DNA from: a bacterium
GTDB taxonomy: Bacteria > Planctomycetota > Planctomycetia > Isosphaerales > Isosphaeraceae
Assembly: GCA_016125085.1 (NCBI GenBank)
Contig: WGMM01000027.1
Coordinates: forward strand, 62,001-126,000
Length of the DNA stretch: 64,000 nucleotides
Direction of reading: 5' to 3'
The notes under the pieces are model-generated. The model made no database searches. It was given only the letters and a program-made list of their open reading frames with translations, and had not been told where the DNA came from. Positions 45,447-54,920 of this stretch are shown here, piece by piece (the first letter of the stretch is position 1; each line of letters begins with the position of its first letter). The translations under genes and the position numbers were made by a program.

Positions 45447-46967
45447 ATGCAGCCAACCGCACGCAAGCCGCCGACCCGCGTCATCATCGCCGATGACGAT
45501 CCGAACGTTGCCAGGCTTTTGGCCTATCACCTGAAAAGTTGGCGTGTTGACCATTCGGTGGCTCTGAACAAAAAAGAGCTGCTTGAACTGTTCGAACGTG
45601 ACGAGTTGGCTGACTTGCTTCTTCTGGACGTCAGGTTCGGCGACTCGGACGGCCTCGAACTGATTCGCGATATCCGCCAGCGCCGCCCGAACTTGCCCAT
45701 CGTCGTGATTACGGCCTATGGCACAATCGATCTTGCTATTAGCGCGATCAAATCCGGGGCACGTGATTTCCTTGTCAAGCCTATCGATTCGAACCGTCTC
45801 AAGTCGCTCATCGACGAAGCGATAGAAACCCGGGACGCGAGTGCCGCGAGACAGGTGCGTACCGGAGCGGAACCCCCTTCGGCGACAAGGTCTTCCAGGA
45901 CGGAAGCCACCAGCGAAGCGGAGCACGGGATTATCGGCGATAGTTCGGCGACACAGGATCTTGTCCGGTTGATTCGTCGAGTCGCACCAACAGAAGCGAA
46001 CATCCTGATCCTCGGCGAAAGCGGTACGGGAAAAGAGGTCGTCGCAAGGGCCGTTCATCAGCTCAGCCGACGTCGATCCGGGCCTTTTCTGCCATTGAAC
46101 ATGGCGGCCTTGCCCAGCGAGCTGGTCGAATCAACCCTTTTCGGACATGAAAAAGGGTCGTTCACGGGAGCGGATTCCGCCAATCCAGGGGCCGTCGAAT
46201 CGGCCGAAGGCGGAACGCTCTTCCTCGACGAAATCGGCGAGATGAAGCTCGACCTGCAGGCCAAGCTTTTACGGTTCCTGCAGGAACGAACGTTTCAGCG
46301 TGTCGGTTCGTCGAAGCCTCGCAAGGCCGATGTGCGAATCGTTGCGGCCACGAACCGGAACCTCTTCGACCAGGTGCTCGAAGGCAAGTTCCGGGAAGAT
46401 CTTTATTATCGGTTGAACGTCGTGCCGATTCGGCTCGCGCGGTTGCGCGAACGCCCGGAGGACGTTCCGCCCCTGATCGCCCACTTCCTGCGCCGGATTT
46501 GCTCACGTAACGGCATACCTTCCAAACTGTTCGACCCGGATTCCATGCGAGCCATGATTTCTTACCCATGGCCGGGGAACGTTCGGGAACTCGAGAACAC
46601 GATCGAGCGATTGGAGATTCTGACGGAAGGACCTGTCATTACCCTCGCGGATCTACCGGAAGAAATCCGATACGGCGTCGGTTCACGGGCCCATACGGGA
46701 TCTCTGCCGACCGGCCCTGCGCAGCAGATCGCTGCGGAATCCGACTCAGGGATCTCGGCTTCGAAGACCGAACTCGCCGGTACGATCGACGAAATGGAGA
46801 AAGTCGCGATCGAAAACGCCCTGGAGTTCACCAAAGGAAATGTACGCGCCGCCGCACGTCGGTTGGGGATCGGTGCGGCGACGATCTACCGGAAGATGAA
46901 GAAGTACGGAATTTCACCGGATGGTGGCCCAGCTTCGGCGGATCCCGAAGAAGCGGATCCGGATTGA
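45447..46967 (+). CDS. NtrC-family sigma-54-dependent response regulator
   Basis: 506 aa. Receiver domain 1-130 (VIIADDDPNVARLLAYHL; phospho-Asp in LLLLDVRFGDSDG; K in FLVKPIDSNR). A Ser/Glu-rich linker follows, then the AAA+ domain about 160-400 with Walker A ILGESGTGKEVVARAVHQ, the sigma-54 contact loop GSFTGAD, Walker B GGTLFLDEIGEM and arginine finger region REDLYYRLNVVPIRLARLRE. The C-terminal Fis-type helix-turn-helix is FTKGNVRAAARRLGIGAATI. The contact loop is GSFTGA instead of GAFTGA. It activates sigma-54 promoters when phosphorylated. Partner kinase not certain; the hybrid kinase at 41147 and HPt at 47002 are close. Confidence 0.93.
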   Translation: MQPTARKPPTRVIIADDDPNVARLLAYHLKSWRVDHSVALNKKELLELFERDELADLLLLDVRFGDSDGLELIRDIRQRRPNLPIVVITAYGTIDLAISAIKSGARDFLVKPIDSNRLKSLIDEAIETRDASAARQVRTGAEPPSATRSSRTEATSEAEHGIIGDSSATQDLVRLIRRVAPTEANILILGESGTGKEVVARAVHQLSRRRSGPFLPLNMAALPSELVESTLFGHEKGSFTGADSANPGAVESAEGGTLFLDEIGEMKLDLQAKLLRFLQERTFQRVGSSKPRKADVRIVAATNRNLFDQVLEGKFREDLYYRLNVVPIRLARLRERPEDVPPLIAHFLRRICSRNGIPSKLFDPDSMRAMISYPWPGNVRELENTIERLEILTEGPVITLADLPEEIRYGVGSRAHTGSLPTGPAQQIAAESDSGISASKTELAGTIDEMEKVAIENALEFTKGNVRAAARRLGIGAATIYRKMKKYGISPDGGPASADPEEADPD

Positions 46968-47001
46968 ATCCTCCGGATCTCGACCGATTCGGGTGGAGCG
47001 A

Positions 47002-47340
47002 TCAACCGGCCTGGCCAGCTTTGAATGCCGCAAGTTCTTCAGCCGAGTTCGCGATCCGGTTTTTCAGGTCCTGGAAAAGAGCCTGAGCGGTTTCTTTCTT
47101 GCCGTTTTCACGAATTACCGTTTCCAGTGCCCGCGCGGCATCGGTGATATCGGGAAATCCGTACATTCCCGCCGATCCGGCAATCTTATGCACTTCAGCC
47201 GCGAGTTTGAGAGGTTCCTGGAATGCATCTTCGAAATGCCATCCGTCGCATTTTCCGGTGTGAGCATCCACGTATTCCGTGACCATTTCCAGAAATTCCG
47301 GATCGGTCCAAAGTTCGCGATAATCCACAGGTTGAGACAT
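47002..47340 (-). CDS. HPt domain phosphotransfer protein
   Basis: 112 aa from the ATG at 47340; a TTG at 47391 extends the frame. The HPt signature is AAEVHKIAGSAGMYGFPDIT near 60-80, with the phospho-His in HKIAGSA, followed by DAARALETVIRENG. It is a four-helix cytoplasmic protein that carries a phosphate between a hybrid kinase receiver and a response regulator. It is convergent with the NtrC-type gene, 34 bases apart, and 138 bases upstream of the next leftward gene's stop (kinase-receiver). The stand-alone HPt suggests a multi-step relay within this locus. Confidence 0.85.
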   Translation of the reverse strand: MSQPVDYRELWTDPEFLEMVTEYVDAHTGKCDGWHFEDAFQEPLKLAAEVHKIAGSAGMYGFPDITDAARALETVIRENGKKETAQALFQDLKNRIANSAEELAAFKAGQAG

Positions 47341-47478
47341 CTCCGGTCGATCGTGAAAGATAGCTACACAGCATCTTCGGTTTATGGGCAAGCCCTATGA
47401 TAGACCCGAAGAGCCGTCCAGGCGAGACGTTTCGGGCGTTTTACGGCGGAATTCGGAAAATTCCGCGACTTTTCGAAT

Positions 47479-48885
47479 TCAGGCATCGGTACGATCGTTC
47501 GGAACGATCGTGTCGCGAATGACTCTTGCCAGATTGTCGTCTTCCAGCGGCTTGCAGAGAAAGTCCTTGCAGCCAAGCTTCATGGCAGCGACGGCCTTGT
47601 CGATCGACCGGGCGGAAGTGAGCACCAGCACCGGCAATTCCGGGCGCTCTTCACGCAACTGACGCACGACATCCATGCCGTCGTGATCGCCGTAAGCCAT
47701 GTCGACGAGAACGGCATCGGGCCCGGGTTTTTCGGAGATCATCCGAAAAAGCTCGAATGGCGTAAGGGCTTGCCGCATCGCGACACCCTTGAGCTTCATG
47801 CGGTGAATCGCGGCTTTTCCGAATTGCTCGTCATCGTCGGCAAGAATCACGCGACACCAGGCAGATGGGTCGTGTGCTGCACTTTCCACCTTCGGCTCGA
47901 CCGATTCCAGGGCATGCACGACAGCGACAGCCGAAGCCAGACGCCGAGCAGGGTTCTTTTCGAGCAGCGTATGAATCAGCTGTCGAAGCCCTTCCGAAAG
48001 ATCGGGCCGCAACTGATCGACTGGTTCCGCCTTGCCGGTCATCACACGATTCCGCAGAGCGGACCAGTCATTGGCCACGAAAGGCGGAATCCCGGCGGCC
48101 ATCGTGTAAAGGATGACACCAACGCTGTATAGGTCGGTCCGGTGATCCGGCGGTGCACCTTTGAACTGCTCGGGCGACATGTAGGCCGGTGTGCCCAGCA
48201 GTTGATCGGACCGAGTGATCATCGTCGAATTGCGAAGCGGCCGGGCCAGCCCGAAATCGATGATGGAGAGACGATCCGAATTCTCGTCGACGATGAGGTT
48301 CGAAGGTTTCAGATCCCGATGCACGATGCCGGCCTCGTGGATTGCTGCAAGGCCACGGGTCAACTCCTTGCCGATCCAGAGAATGCGGTTTTCGGCGAAC
48401 CGGCCTTCTTTTTTGAGCAACTTGTCCAGCGGGCGACCGGGAGCCAGGCTCATCGCCATCCAGGGCAGAGACGTGCCGTTCTCAAGTTTGACGTTGCCCT
48501 GCTGAAGAAGCCGGACGACATTATGATGCCTAACCATGCGCAGCATGGAGGCTTCTCGCTCGAATCTCAAACGCGCGTTACGTTTGTCCTTGAGCGTGTG
48601 GCTCATCAGCTTGACGCAGACGTCGCAGTCTTCCGAAGGGTCAAAAGCCCGAAAGACAATCCCCATTCCTCCGGTGCCCAACACGGAAGTAAGGACATAT
48701 TTGTCAATATGCCCCATTCCTTGATGCGAATGAAATGCGGTCGTCGTGTCGGCAGGGTTCAGTTCCTTCTGCTGATCATCGGCAAAATGGAACACGGAAT
48801 CCGCCATGAGGCAGGCGATTTCGTCATTCCAGACGGAGTCCCCGCTGAGCGGATCATGTTCGGAATTGAAGGCGTTCGAACCCAT
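47479..48885 (-). CDS. Ser/Thr kinase fused to a receiver domain
   Basis: 468 aa from the ATG at 48885; a TTG at 48933 is an alternative. The kinase domain spans about 60-330: LGTGGMGIVFRAFDPSE, Lys in VCVKLMSHTL, HRDLKPSNLIVDE (an RD kinase) and SIIDFGLARP, then APE-type GTPAYMSPEQF. The receiver covers about 345-460: VILADDDEQFGKAAIHRMKL, phospho-Asp in AVLVDMAYGDHDGMDVV, and Lys in FLCKPLED. Its receiver resembles that of the NtrC-type regulator 45447-46967 (ADDD; GDxDG; DFLxKP). The fusion could let a two-component phosphate control Ser/Thr kinase activity. A terminator lies 58 bases from the TTG start, belonging to the sugar transferase. Confidence 0.9.
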   Translation of the reverse strand: MGSNAFNSEHDPLSGDSVWNDEIACLMADSVFHFADDQQKELNPADTTTAFHSHQGMGHIDKYVLTSVLGTGGMGIVFRAFDPSEDCDVCVKLMSHTLKDKRNARLRFEREASMLRMVRHHNVVRLLQQGNVKLENGTSLPWMAMSLAPGRPLDKLLKKEGRFAENRILWIGKELTRGLAAIHEAGIVHRDLKPSNLIVDENSDRLSIIDFGLARPLRNSTMITRSDQLLGTPAYMSPEQFKGAPPDHRTDLYSVGVILYTMAAGIPPFVANDWSALRNRVMTGKAEPVDQLRPDLSEGLRQLIHTLLEKNPARRLASAVAVVHALESVEPKVESAAHDPSAWCRVILADDDEQFGKAAIHRMKLKGVAMRQALTPFELFRMISEKPGPDAVLVDMAYGDHDGMDVVRQLREERPELPVLVLTSARSIDKAVAAMKLGCKDFLCKPLEDDNLARVIRDTIVPNDRTDA

Positions 48886-48989
48886 GCGTGTTTCCGCCGG
48901 TCGTCTGACCGACACTTCGCCGTCGTGCAGCAATGACTACTTCTCCTCAGGATTATCGCCATGGCACCCCGACTGTCAATGACTTGTAG

Positions 48990-49039
48990 CGAAACGAAAA
49001 CCGCGGGATCGCCTCTTCTGGAGGAATCGATCCCGCGGT
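48990..49039 (-). terminator. Rho-independent terminator after the sugar transferase
   Basis: 12-base-pair stem ACCGCGGGATCG (49000-49011) with CGATCCCGCGGT (49028-49039), and on the minus strand a TTTTCGTTTCG tail. It lies 43 bases past the sugar transferase stop. Confidence 0.75.
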
Positions 49040-49082
49040 CGAACCGTTTTCCGACGTTGTGCTTTAACCTCGAATCAGAAGG

Positions 49083-49796
49083 TCAATAAGCACCTTTGCC
49101 TTCGAGAACCGCTTTCGGCGTGGCCAGGAAGATGCGTGCATCTTCGATCAGACTTCTGTTGGCGATGTAGCGGAGGTCCAGCTCGACCTGCTGTTCGAAA
49201 TTCAGTTCCGCACGGCCCATGATCTGCCAGTAGCAGGTGAGACCCGGACGCACAGCCAGGCGGCCGCGGGCATGATCGTCATATTGCTCGACTTCTTTCA
49301 CGACCGCGGGACGAGGGCCGACGATCGCCATGTCACCCTTGAGGATGTTGAACAGTTGCGGCAGTTCGTCGAGGCTGTACTTACGCAGGAACTTGCCGAC
49401 GGGCGTGATCCGGGGGTCGTCCTTCATCTTGAACGTGATTCCCGCAGCACCGTGTTGATTCTGCTGAGCAAGCTTTTCCTTCATGGCGTCCGCATTCATG
49501 ACCATGGAGCGAAACTTGTAGAACGAGAACACTTTTCCGTCTTTACCCACGCGGTTCTGACGGAAAATCACCGGGCCGCCATCGTGCTTGCGGATCAGAA
49601 TGGCGATCAGGGCGAACGCCGGAGCGAGAACCAGAAGCCCGAGCCCCGAGAGGGTAATGTCGATCCCGCGACGTACGACTTCTTCAACCTGCTTCACCAT
49701 CGAGCCGCCAACGGCCTTGCCGCTGGCGAAACCGGGCAGATTCACGGTCAAGTCGATCTTCGAGTTCATCGGGCGGCTGGTCGTTGCGATGTTCAT
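49083..49796 (-). CDS. Initiating polyprenyl-phosphate sugar transferase
   Basis: 237 aa from the ATG at 49796. One membrane helix ([20 protein letters not shown]) is followed by the bacterial sugar transferase domain: [54 protein letters not shown] and [13 protein letters not shown]. It is the short form, without the N-terminal four-helix domain of WbaP/WcaJ types. It transfers the first sugar phosphate to undecaprenyl phosphate, starting the repeat unit of the exopolysaccharide. The gene is divergent from the glycosyltransferase run that starts at 50395. Confidence 0.9.
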   Translation of the reverse strand: MNIATTSRPMNSKIDLTVNLPGFASGKAVGGSMVKQVEEVVRRGIDITLSGLGLLVLAPAFALIAILIRKHDGGPVIFRQNRVGKDGKVFSFYKFRSMVMNADAMKEKLAQQNQHGAAGITFKMKDDPRITPVGKFLRKYSLDELPQLFNILKGDMAIVGPRPAVVKEVEQYDDHARGRLAVRPGLTCYWQIMGRAELNFEQQVELDLRYIANRSLIEDARIFLATPKAVLEGKGAY

Positions 49797-50394
49797 GGTC
49801 AGCTTCTCTGTCGTTCCTGTCCTGCAAAGCTTACGGTTCGTTGAGATACTAACCATGCATTCGCCGTGCCAATCGGTAAGGAAATTGCGCGAGACTGCGG
49901 CGGGCACTTTCGAATTCTGTGTTTGATCTTTTTATAAGGTTGTGTAAATTCGATGTTTGCATTGATTGTGCGTGTTCGGGATGGAAGTCCGGTTATATCG
50001 AATTGGCCTGTAAATGATCGATACTCCGCCACTGCGCATGTATCGCAGGCGATACGCTCTCGTGAAGCATGTTGGCCCGAAGTCGCGAACGGGGCTTATA
50101 AAGCTCCGGTTTTCCCGAGATTTGGCCGCATTCCGAACAAAGTGCGATTTTCGGAACGGGGATTGCGACGAGTGTCCCGATCAGACCAATTTCGATACAC
50201 TGACTCGACAAGGGCGCAAACTCCATGAGTTCGCGATGACGGATGACGCCAAGGCGAAGCGTACAAGGCAGTTACATGAGTATCACGCTCAGGTTCTGCG
50301 GAAGGCGATATTGGGAAAAGAATCCGCGATCGAGATCGCCGTTTCGATTCCGGCGGCAGCGAACTCTCCGCAAAATGAAACACACGGAAAACCG
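49797..50394. other. Gene-free divergent region of the polysaccharide locus
   Basis: 598 bases between the sugar transferase and the first glycosyltransferase. A rightward frame is open from 50014 but lacks GT features until 50395. A rightward promoter-like pair TTGATC (49923-49928), 16-base spacer, TAAATT (49945-49950) is visible; TATAAA-like sequence on the other strand lies in the same place. Confidence 0.45.
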
Positions 50395-51711
50395 ATGAAT
50401 CAGAATGATGCGCATCATGACGAGAAGATTCGCGTGCTGATTCTGGCCGAAGCGTGCAACTCGAAATGGTCCAGCGTACCCCTGGTCGGTTACAACCAGA
50501 TCCAGGCCCTTGCCCGGCGGCGAGACCTGGAAGTGACTCTCGTGACTCATATTCGCAATCGCGAGTCATTTCTGGACGATCCGATCGTACCGCTTCTCAA
50601 GGGGCTGGAGTTCATCGACAGCGACAGGATCGCACGCCCGATGTACCGTCTGGGGCAACTGTTACGTGGCGGGAAATCGCTCGGATGGACAACCAATATG
50701 GCCTTGGCCTGGCCAGGCTACGTTTACTTCGAGTATCTCGTCTGGAAACGTTTCGGAGCCGCGATTCGTGACAGGAAATTCGACCTGATCCACCGGGTCA
50801 CTCCTGTTTCGCCAACTTTACCAAGCCCCATCGCCGGATGGTCACCAGTTCCGTTCGTCGTCGGCCCGCTCAATGGCGGCCTTGCCTGGCCGAAGGAATT
50901 TCCTGAACTCAAAAAAGGCGAGAGGGAGTGGTTGATCCCACTGCGCCGGGCTTACAGGAGATTGCCCTGGCATACAAAAATGAGGCGTTCGGCTGCCATG
51001 ATTCTGGCCGGCAGCCGCAGCACGGCGGCGGAGATGGAGGACGTCTCGCCCGATCGGCTTAAGTATATGCCTGAAAACGGTTTCGACTTTCGATTGCTCG
51101 AAGGCGTGGACACCTGCCGGGACGAGCTTTCCCGCGGAGATCGTCCTTTGAAATTGATTTCCGTCGCTCGACTCGTGCCTTACAAGGCACTGGATATCGC
51201 CATGGAGGCACTTGCCGGCTGCCGCAAAAGCTGGTCGCAATGGACGATCGTCGGTGATGGTCCGCTGCGCGAATCGCTTGAGCGGAAGGCGGAAGAACTC
51301 GGGATAGCGGACAGGATCGTCTGGACCGGATGGGTCGAGCAGAAGGAAGTCATCAGGAAGCTTGTCGAAGCCGACGTTCTCGTACAGCCAAGCTTGCGGG
51401 AATTCGGCGGTGGAGCCGTGCTCGAGGCGATGGCTTGCGGTACCGTGCCCCTGATCGTCGATTATGGCGGACCGGCAGAACTTGTGGCCCCGGGAACCGG
51501 TATCACCCTGCCGATGGCACCTCGGGCTGAACTGGTACGGAGTTCGAAAACAGCGATCGAGGAGCTGCAGCGGAATAAGTCTCAATTGTCGGAAATGTCC
51601 GCTGCTGCCATTCGCCATGTCAGGGAGCATTTGACATGGGAAGCGAAGGCAGGCGAACTGGCGAGTTCGTATCAGCGACTGACCGCGGCGAACCGTGACA
51701 GAAGTCATTAG
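50395..51711 (+). CDS. Group 1/GT4-type glycosyltransferase
   Basis: 438 aa from the ATG at 50395; upstream codons (from 50014) look unlike a glycosyltransferase. The N-terminal Rossmann half begins IRVLILAEACNSKWSSVPLV. The GT-B C-terminal half shows LKLISVARLVPYKALDIAME, WTIVGDGPLRESLERKAEEL, WTGWVEQKEVIRKLVEADVL and the donor-binding FGGGAVLEAMACGTVPLIVD (E-x7-E type). It adds one sugar of the repeat unit in the cytoplasm. It is first of a rightward run with 51774 and 53280. Confidence 0.88.
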   Translation: MNQNDAHHDEKIRVLILAEACNSKWSSVPLVGYNQIQALARRRDLEVTLVTHIRNRESFLDDPIVPLLKGLEFIDSDRIARPMYRLGQLLRGGKSLGWTTNMALAWPGYVYFEYLVWKRFGAAIRDRKFDLIHRVTPVSPTLPSPIAGWSPVPFVVGPLNGGLAWPKEFPELKKGEREWLIPLRRAYRRLPWHTKMRRSAAMILAGSRSTAAEMEDVSPDRLKYMPENGFDFRLLEGVDTCRDELSRGDRPLKLISVARLVPYKALDIAMEALAGCRKSWSQWTIVGDGPLRESLERKAEELGIADRIVWTGWVEQKEVIRKLVEADVLVQPSLREFGGGAVLEAMACGTVPLIVDYGGPAELVAPGTGITLPMAPRAELVRSSKTAIEELQRNKSQLSEMSAAAIRHVREHLTWEAKAGELASSYQRLTAANRDRSH

Positions 51712-51773
51712 AATACCTTGTGTTGAATGTGATACAGGTCGACATCCCGCTGCCGTGAAATACCTCTCGCTTG

Positions 51774-53198
51774 ATGAGTCGAATCATGAACGAAGTCGAA
51801 TCCGCGAATTCTGATGGTCGGAATGGCAAACCTCAGTCAAGTCGGCAGCGAGTCGGCTATGTCGGGGTGGATGTGCTCAACAATGCCACGATCTGCAACG
51901 AAGCCGCCGGACTGCTGGCATTGGGAGTGCCTCTGGCGATCGGCACAGTGAAGAATTTCGAGAAGGCGACCTTCAACGAAGGTCTTGACGAGCTGGCTGC
52001 GGTACGGTCCGCCATGATCTCCGTCGGCTCAATGCCCCTCGGCCGCAGGATCAGCGATCTTGTGCTGGCCCCTTTCCTGTTCCCGGCAGGTTACTGGCGA
52101 ATGATCGTGGGTGGATTGCTCACGCCCTGCGAGGGGCCTCGGCAAAAGGCGGCTTTTCTTTCGCAGATTCTGCCCGCGATCGTCATGGCCAGCGAATGGA
52201 GGCGTCGGGGATACGAAATCCGCCACCTGCACGCCCATTGGGCCCACACGGCGACGGGTGTGGCCATGCACCTTTCGCGGTTGCTGGGTGTGGGGTATTC
52301 GATGACCGGGCACGCGAACGACCTTTTCGTGCATCGGGTCGCACTTGTGCCTAAGGTTCGCGGGGCGAGATTCATCCACTGCATCGCCGAATACCACAGG
52401 CTTTTCTACCTGGCTTTGGGGGCGAATGCGGGCCGTCTACCGGTGATTTATTGCGGTATCGACACCGAGCGTTTCGACGCGGACACATTCTCGCTTCCGT
52501 CGAAAGCTGAGCCTGCTTTCGTGGGCGTGGGAAGGCTGGTCGAAAAGAAAGGGTTTCATCATCTGATCGAAGCGTGTCGGGTTCTGAAAGATCGAGGAAT
52601 CGACTTTCGATGCGTGATTGCCGGTTCCGGGCCGGAAGAGTCCAGGCTGCGGGCGATGGTGGCGGATCTGGGGGTCGGGGACTGCGTTTCGATCACGGGC
52701 AAGCCTGTGCCTCAGGCGGAGTTACCCGGGCTTCTGGGGCGGTTTCGTTTCATGGCCCTGCCATGCGTGAAGGATTCCGAAGGCGACATGGACGGTCTTC
52801 CGCAGGTGCTGATGGAGTCGATGGCCTGTGGACGGCCAGCGGTTTCGACTCGACTCGTCGGCATCCCTGACCTGGTGCGTAACGAGCAGGACGGACTTCT
52901 CGTCGAAACCGAAAATGTGCCTGAACTCGTAAGCGCTCTTGAGCGGATGCTGGCGGAAAATGCCCTGGTGGACAGGTTCGGATCATCAGGGGCGAAATTC
53001 GTGCGAGAGCATTTCGACCGGGCTTCGAACGTGCGAAAAGTGGCAGAACTCTTCGCCTGGGCCATTGCGAACCCTGGCGAAAGTGCACCGCCATCGCACT
53101 TGATCTTTCCACCTGCACCCGGGGCGAGCGAAGCCTATGGCCCAGGCGTTCTGGAAGAGGCACTGCCTGAAGGAATCCCTGTCCCGGGGCGGTCCTGA
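51774..53198 (+). CDS. GT4-type glycosyltransferase, colanic-acid-type
   Basis: 474 aa from the ATG at 51774 (ATG 51786 and TTG 51771 also in frame; no strong ribosome site). Features: LHAHWAHTATGVAMHLSRLL and TGHANDLFVHRV, the pattern of WcaL-like enzymes, then CGIDTERFDADTF, FVGVGRLVEKKGFHHLIEAC, VIAGSGPEESRLRAM and GLPQVLMESMACGRPAVSTR. The C-terminal 25 residues are Pro/Glu-rich. A cytoplasmic transferase building the repeat unit. Confidence 0.88.
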   Translation: MSRIMNEVESANSDGRNGKPQSSRQRVGYVGVDVLNNATICNEAAGLLALGVPLAIGTVKNFEKATFNEGLDELAAVRSAMISVGSMPLGRRISDLVLAPFLFPAGYWRMIVGGLLTPCEGPRQKAAFLSQILPAIVMASEWRRRGYEIRHLHAHWAHTATGVAMHLSRLLGVGYSMTGHANDLFVHRVALVPKVRGARFIHCIAEYHRLFYLALGANAGRLPVIYCGIDTERFDADTFSLPSKAEPAFVGVGRLVEKKGFHHLIEACRVLKDRGIDFRCVIAGSGPEESRLRAMVADLGVGDCVSITGKPVPQAELPGLLGRFRFMALPCVKDSEGDMDGLPQVLMESMACGRPAVSTRLVGIPDLVRNEQDGLLVETENVPELVSALERMLAENALVDRFGSSGAKFVREHFDRASNVRKVAELFAWAIANPGESAPPSHLIFPPAPGASEAYGPGVLEEALPEGIPVPGRS

Positions 53199-53279
53199 GT
53201 TCGCTTCAGAGCGTAGACGCGGCCGTTCTCATTCGATCGCCAGATTTCGTCGAATCCCCGGAGAATCATCAACCAGGCT

Positions 53280-54920
53280 ATGTGGTTTATCCTCAGCAGC
53301 ATTCTGTTGTGTGTAGTTGCCGTGGTTTGCGGCCGACGGTTCGACTCGTCGCGAGCAGCGCTCTGGGGGACGTGGACAGTCGCGGTCTGGTTCCTGCAGA
53401 TCTGGATCGCCAAGCCGTTCGGATCGATGGTGATCGACCTGCGACTCGTGGCAGTACTGCTTGGCATCGCGGGAATCGCGGTGAATTTCGGTAAGCCAAG
53501 GGAAGAGGGGGCCGTACGGAATCTTCCGGCATTCTCCGACCTTGCCCTGATGGCTCTATTCGCGATTATCGTGATTTCCCAATACAGCGTGGGGCGGCTC
53601 CGGCCGCTGGGGCCGGCGGAACTGGCCCGCAAGTGGGTTTTCCCGTACGTCGCGGGGCGATTGTTCATCGGTTCGAACCGCGACCTGCGCCGAGTCGCTC
53701 CGTTGATGTCAGGCGCGATCTTCATCGTCTGCGGCATGGCGCTTTTCGAAGCCGTGGCGAAAGTGAACTTACCCAATAAACTGCTGGGTCGGACGTATGG
53801 AGTGCTTGAGGCGGGCGAGGGATATCGCTGGGGGATGAAACGTGCTCAGGGATCGATGGATCACCCGATCTTTTTCGGCATGGCTCTGGTGATGTCGATG
53901 CCGTGGGCCCTGCACGGGATGGAAATCGCAAAGAAAACCGGTGCCCGCAAGTGGATGAAGTTCGGTCCCTGGGCACTGGCCGTCGGCCTGTTCGCCACCG
54001 TATCACGCGGCCCTCAGATTTGCTCGCTTGGGCCAGTCGCAACATATTTCTTCTTCCGCAAACCGAAGCTGAGGCTTCTGATCATCGCATGCGGTGTCGC
54101 GGGCGGTCTTGTGCTTTTCACTGTCCGGGACCAGTTGATGGGTATTCTGGGCAAATGGGCCGGCGAAAAGCAGGAAATGGTGACGATGATCGTCATCAAC
54201 GGCGAGGAATACGAATACACAGGCACGATGCACCGGATTCTTCTCTGGAAAGTCTACCGGGAAGCGATCGAAAACCTGCCGAAATTCGGCTATGGGCTCG
54301 AATTGAAGAATGTGCCGCTGGATGAGGCTCATGCCCAGCGCTTCGGTTCGATCGATGGCCACTATCTGATGTTTCTGCTCCAGCACGGTTATTATGCCGT
54401 AGGCCTGTTCGTATTGATCGGCTTGCTGGGGATGATCAACTGCGCCTACGTCGCCTTGAAACGCAATCATCCGGCGGCGACCCTGGCGGCCGGTCTTTTC
54501 GGTGCGATTCTGGCCGTGATGGGCAACCTGGGTTCTGTCTGGTTCCCACCCGATTTTGGGGGTGTCTGGCTGTTCTGCGTCGGCCTGGCCGCGACGCTCG
54601 CACGCCTTCCGAACCCTGCCAGGATCGAAGATGACGCCAGAAAGCACGATCTGTCACAAAGCGACTCGCCTGAACCTGGTACTGGTACCAGGGCTGACTC
54701 CCATGTTGAAACCGATTCGAAGTCTCAGGCACCGGTGCCCGTAGTCGCACGTACACCTGTGCGTAGCATCACACCCGTTCGCGATTCCTCACCACTAGAT
54801 TTTCCAAAGGAATCCGACAAATCGGATTCGTCCAGGGAACCTTCCAATGAGCGATTGGACCACCGCCCCCAATTCCGAATCGAGCCAGAGGCTGCTCGTC
54901 ATCTCCCCGGTCAAGGATGA
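53280..54920 (+). CDS. O-antigen ligase/polymerase-like membrane protein
   Basis: 546 aa. About ten membrane segments run from residue 1 to 430 (WFILSSILLCVVAVVCGRRF; VVLLGIAGIAVNFG-like; LMALFAIIVISQYSVG). A long periplasmic loop with GSMDHPIFFGMALVMSMPWA and SRGPQICSLGPVATYFFFRK resembles the Wzy/ligase family. A cytoplasmic tail of about 110 residues, Pro/Ser/Asp-rich, ends the protein and overlaps the next gene by 74 bases. It is the best candidate polymerase for the repeat unit. Confidence 0.8.
   Translation: MWFILSSILLCVVAVVCGRRFDSSRAALWGTWTVAVWFLQIWIAKPFGSMVIDLRLVAVLLGIAGIAVNFGKPREEGAVRNLPAFSDLALMALFAIIVISQYSVGRLRPLGPAELARKWVFPYVAGRLFIGSNRDLRRVAPLMSGAIFIVCGMALFEAVAKVNLPNKLLGRTYGVLEAGEGYRWGMKRAQGSMDHPIFFGMALVMSMPWALHGMEIAKKTGARKWMKFGPWALAVGLFATVSRGPQICSLGPVATYFFFRKPKLRLLIIACGVAGGLVLFTVRDQLMGILGKWAGEKQEMVTMIVINGEEYEYTGTMHRILLWKVYREAIENLPKFGYGLELKNVPLDEAHAQRFGSIDGHYLMFLLQHGYYAVGLFVLIGLLGMINCAYVALKRNHPAATLAAGLFGAILAVMGNLGSVWFPPDFGGVWLFCVGLAATLARLPNPARIEDDARKHDLSQSDSPEPGTGTRADSHVETDSKSQAPVPVVARTPVRSITPVRDSSPLDFPKESDKSDSSREPSNERLDHRPQFRIEPEAARHLPGQG

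Noticed and set aside
46956..46979. Hairpin GATCCGGA/TCCGGATC over the stop of the NtrC-type gene
   Set aside because: No T-run follows on either strand, so it was not called a terminator.
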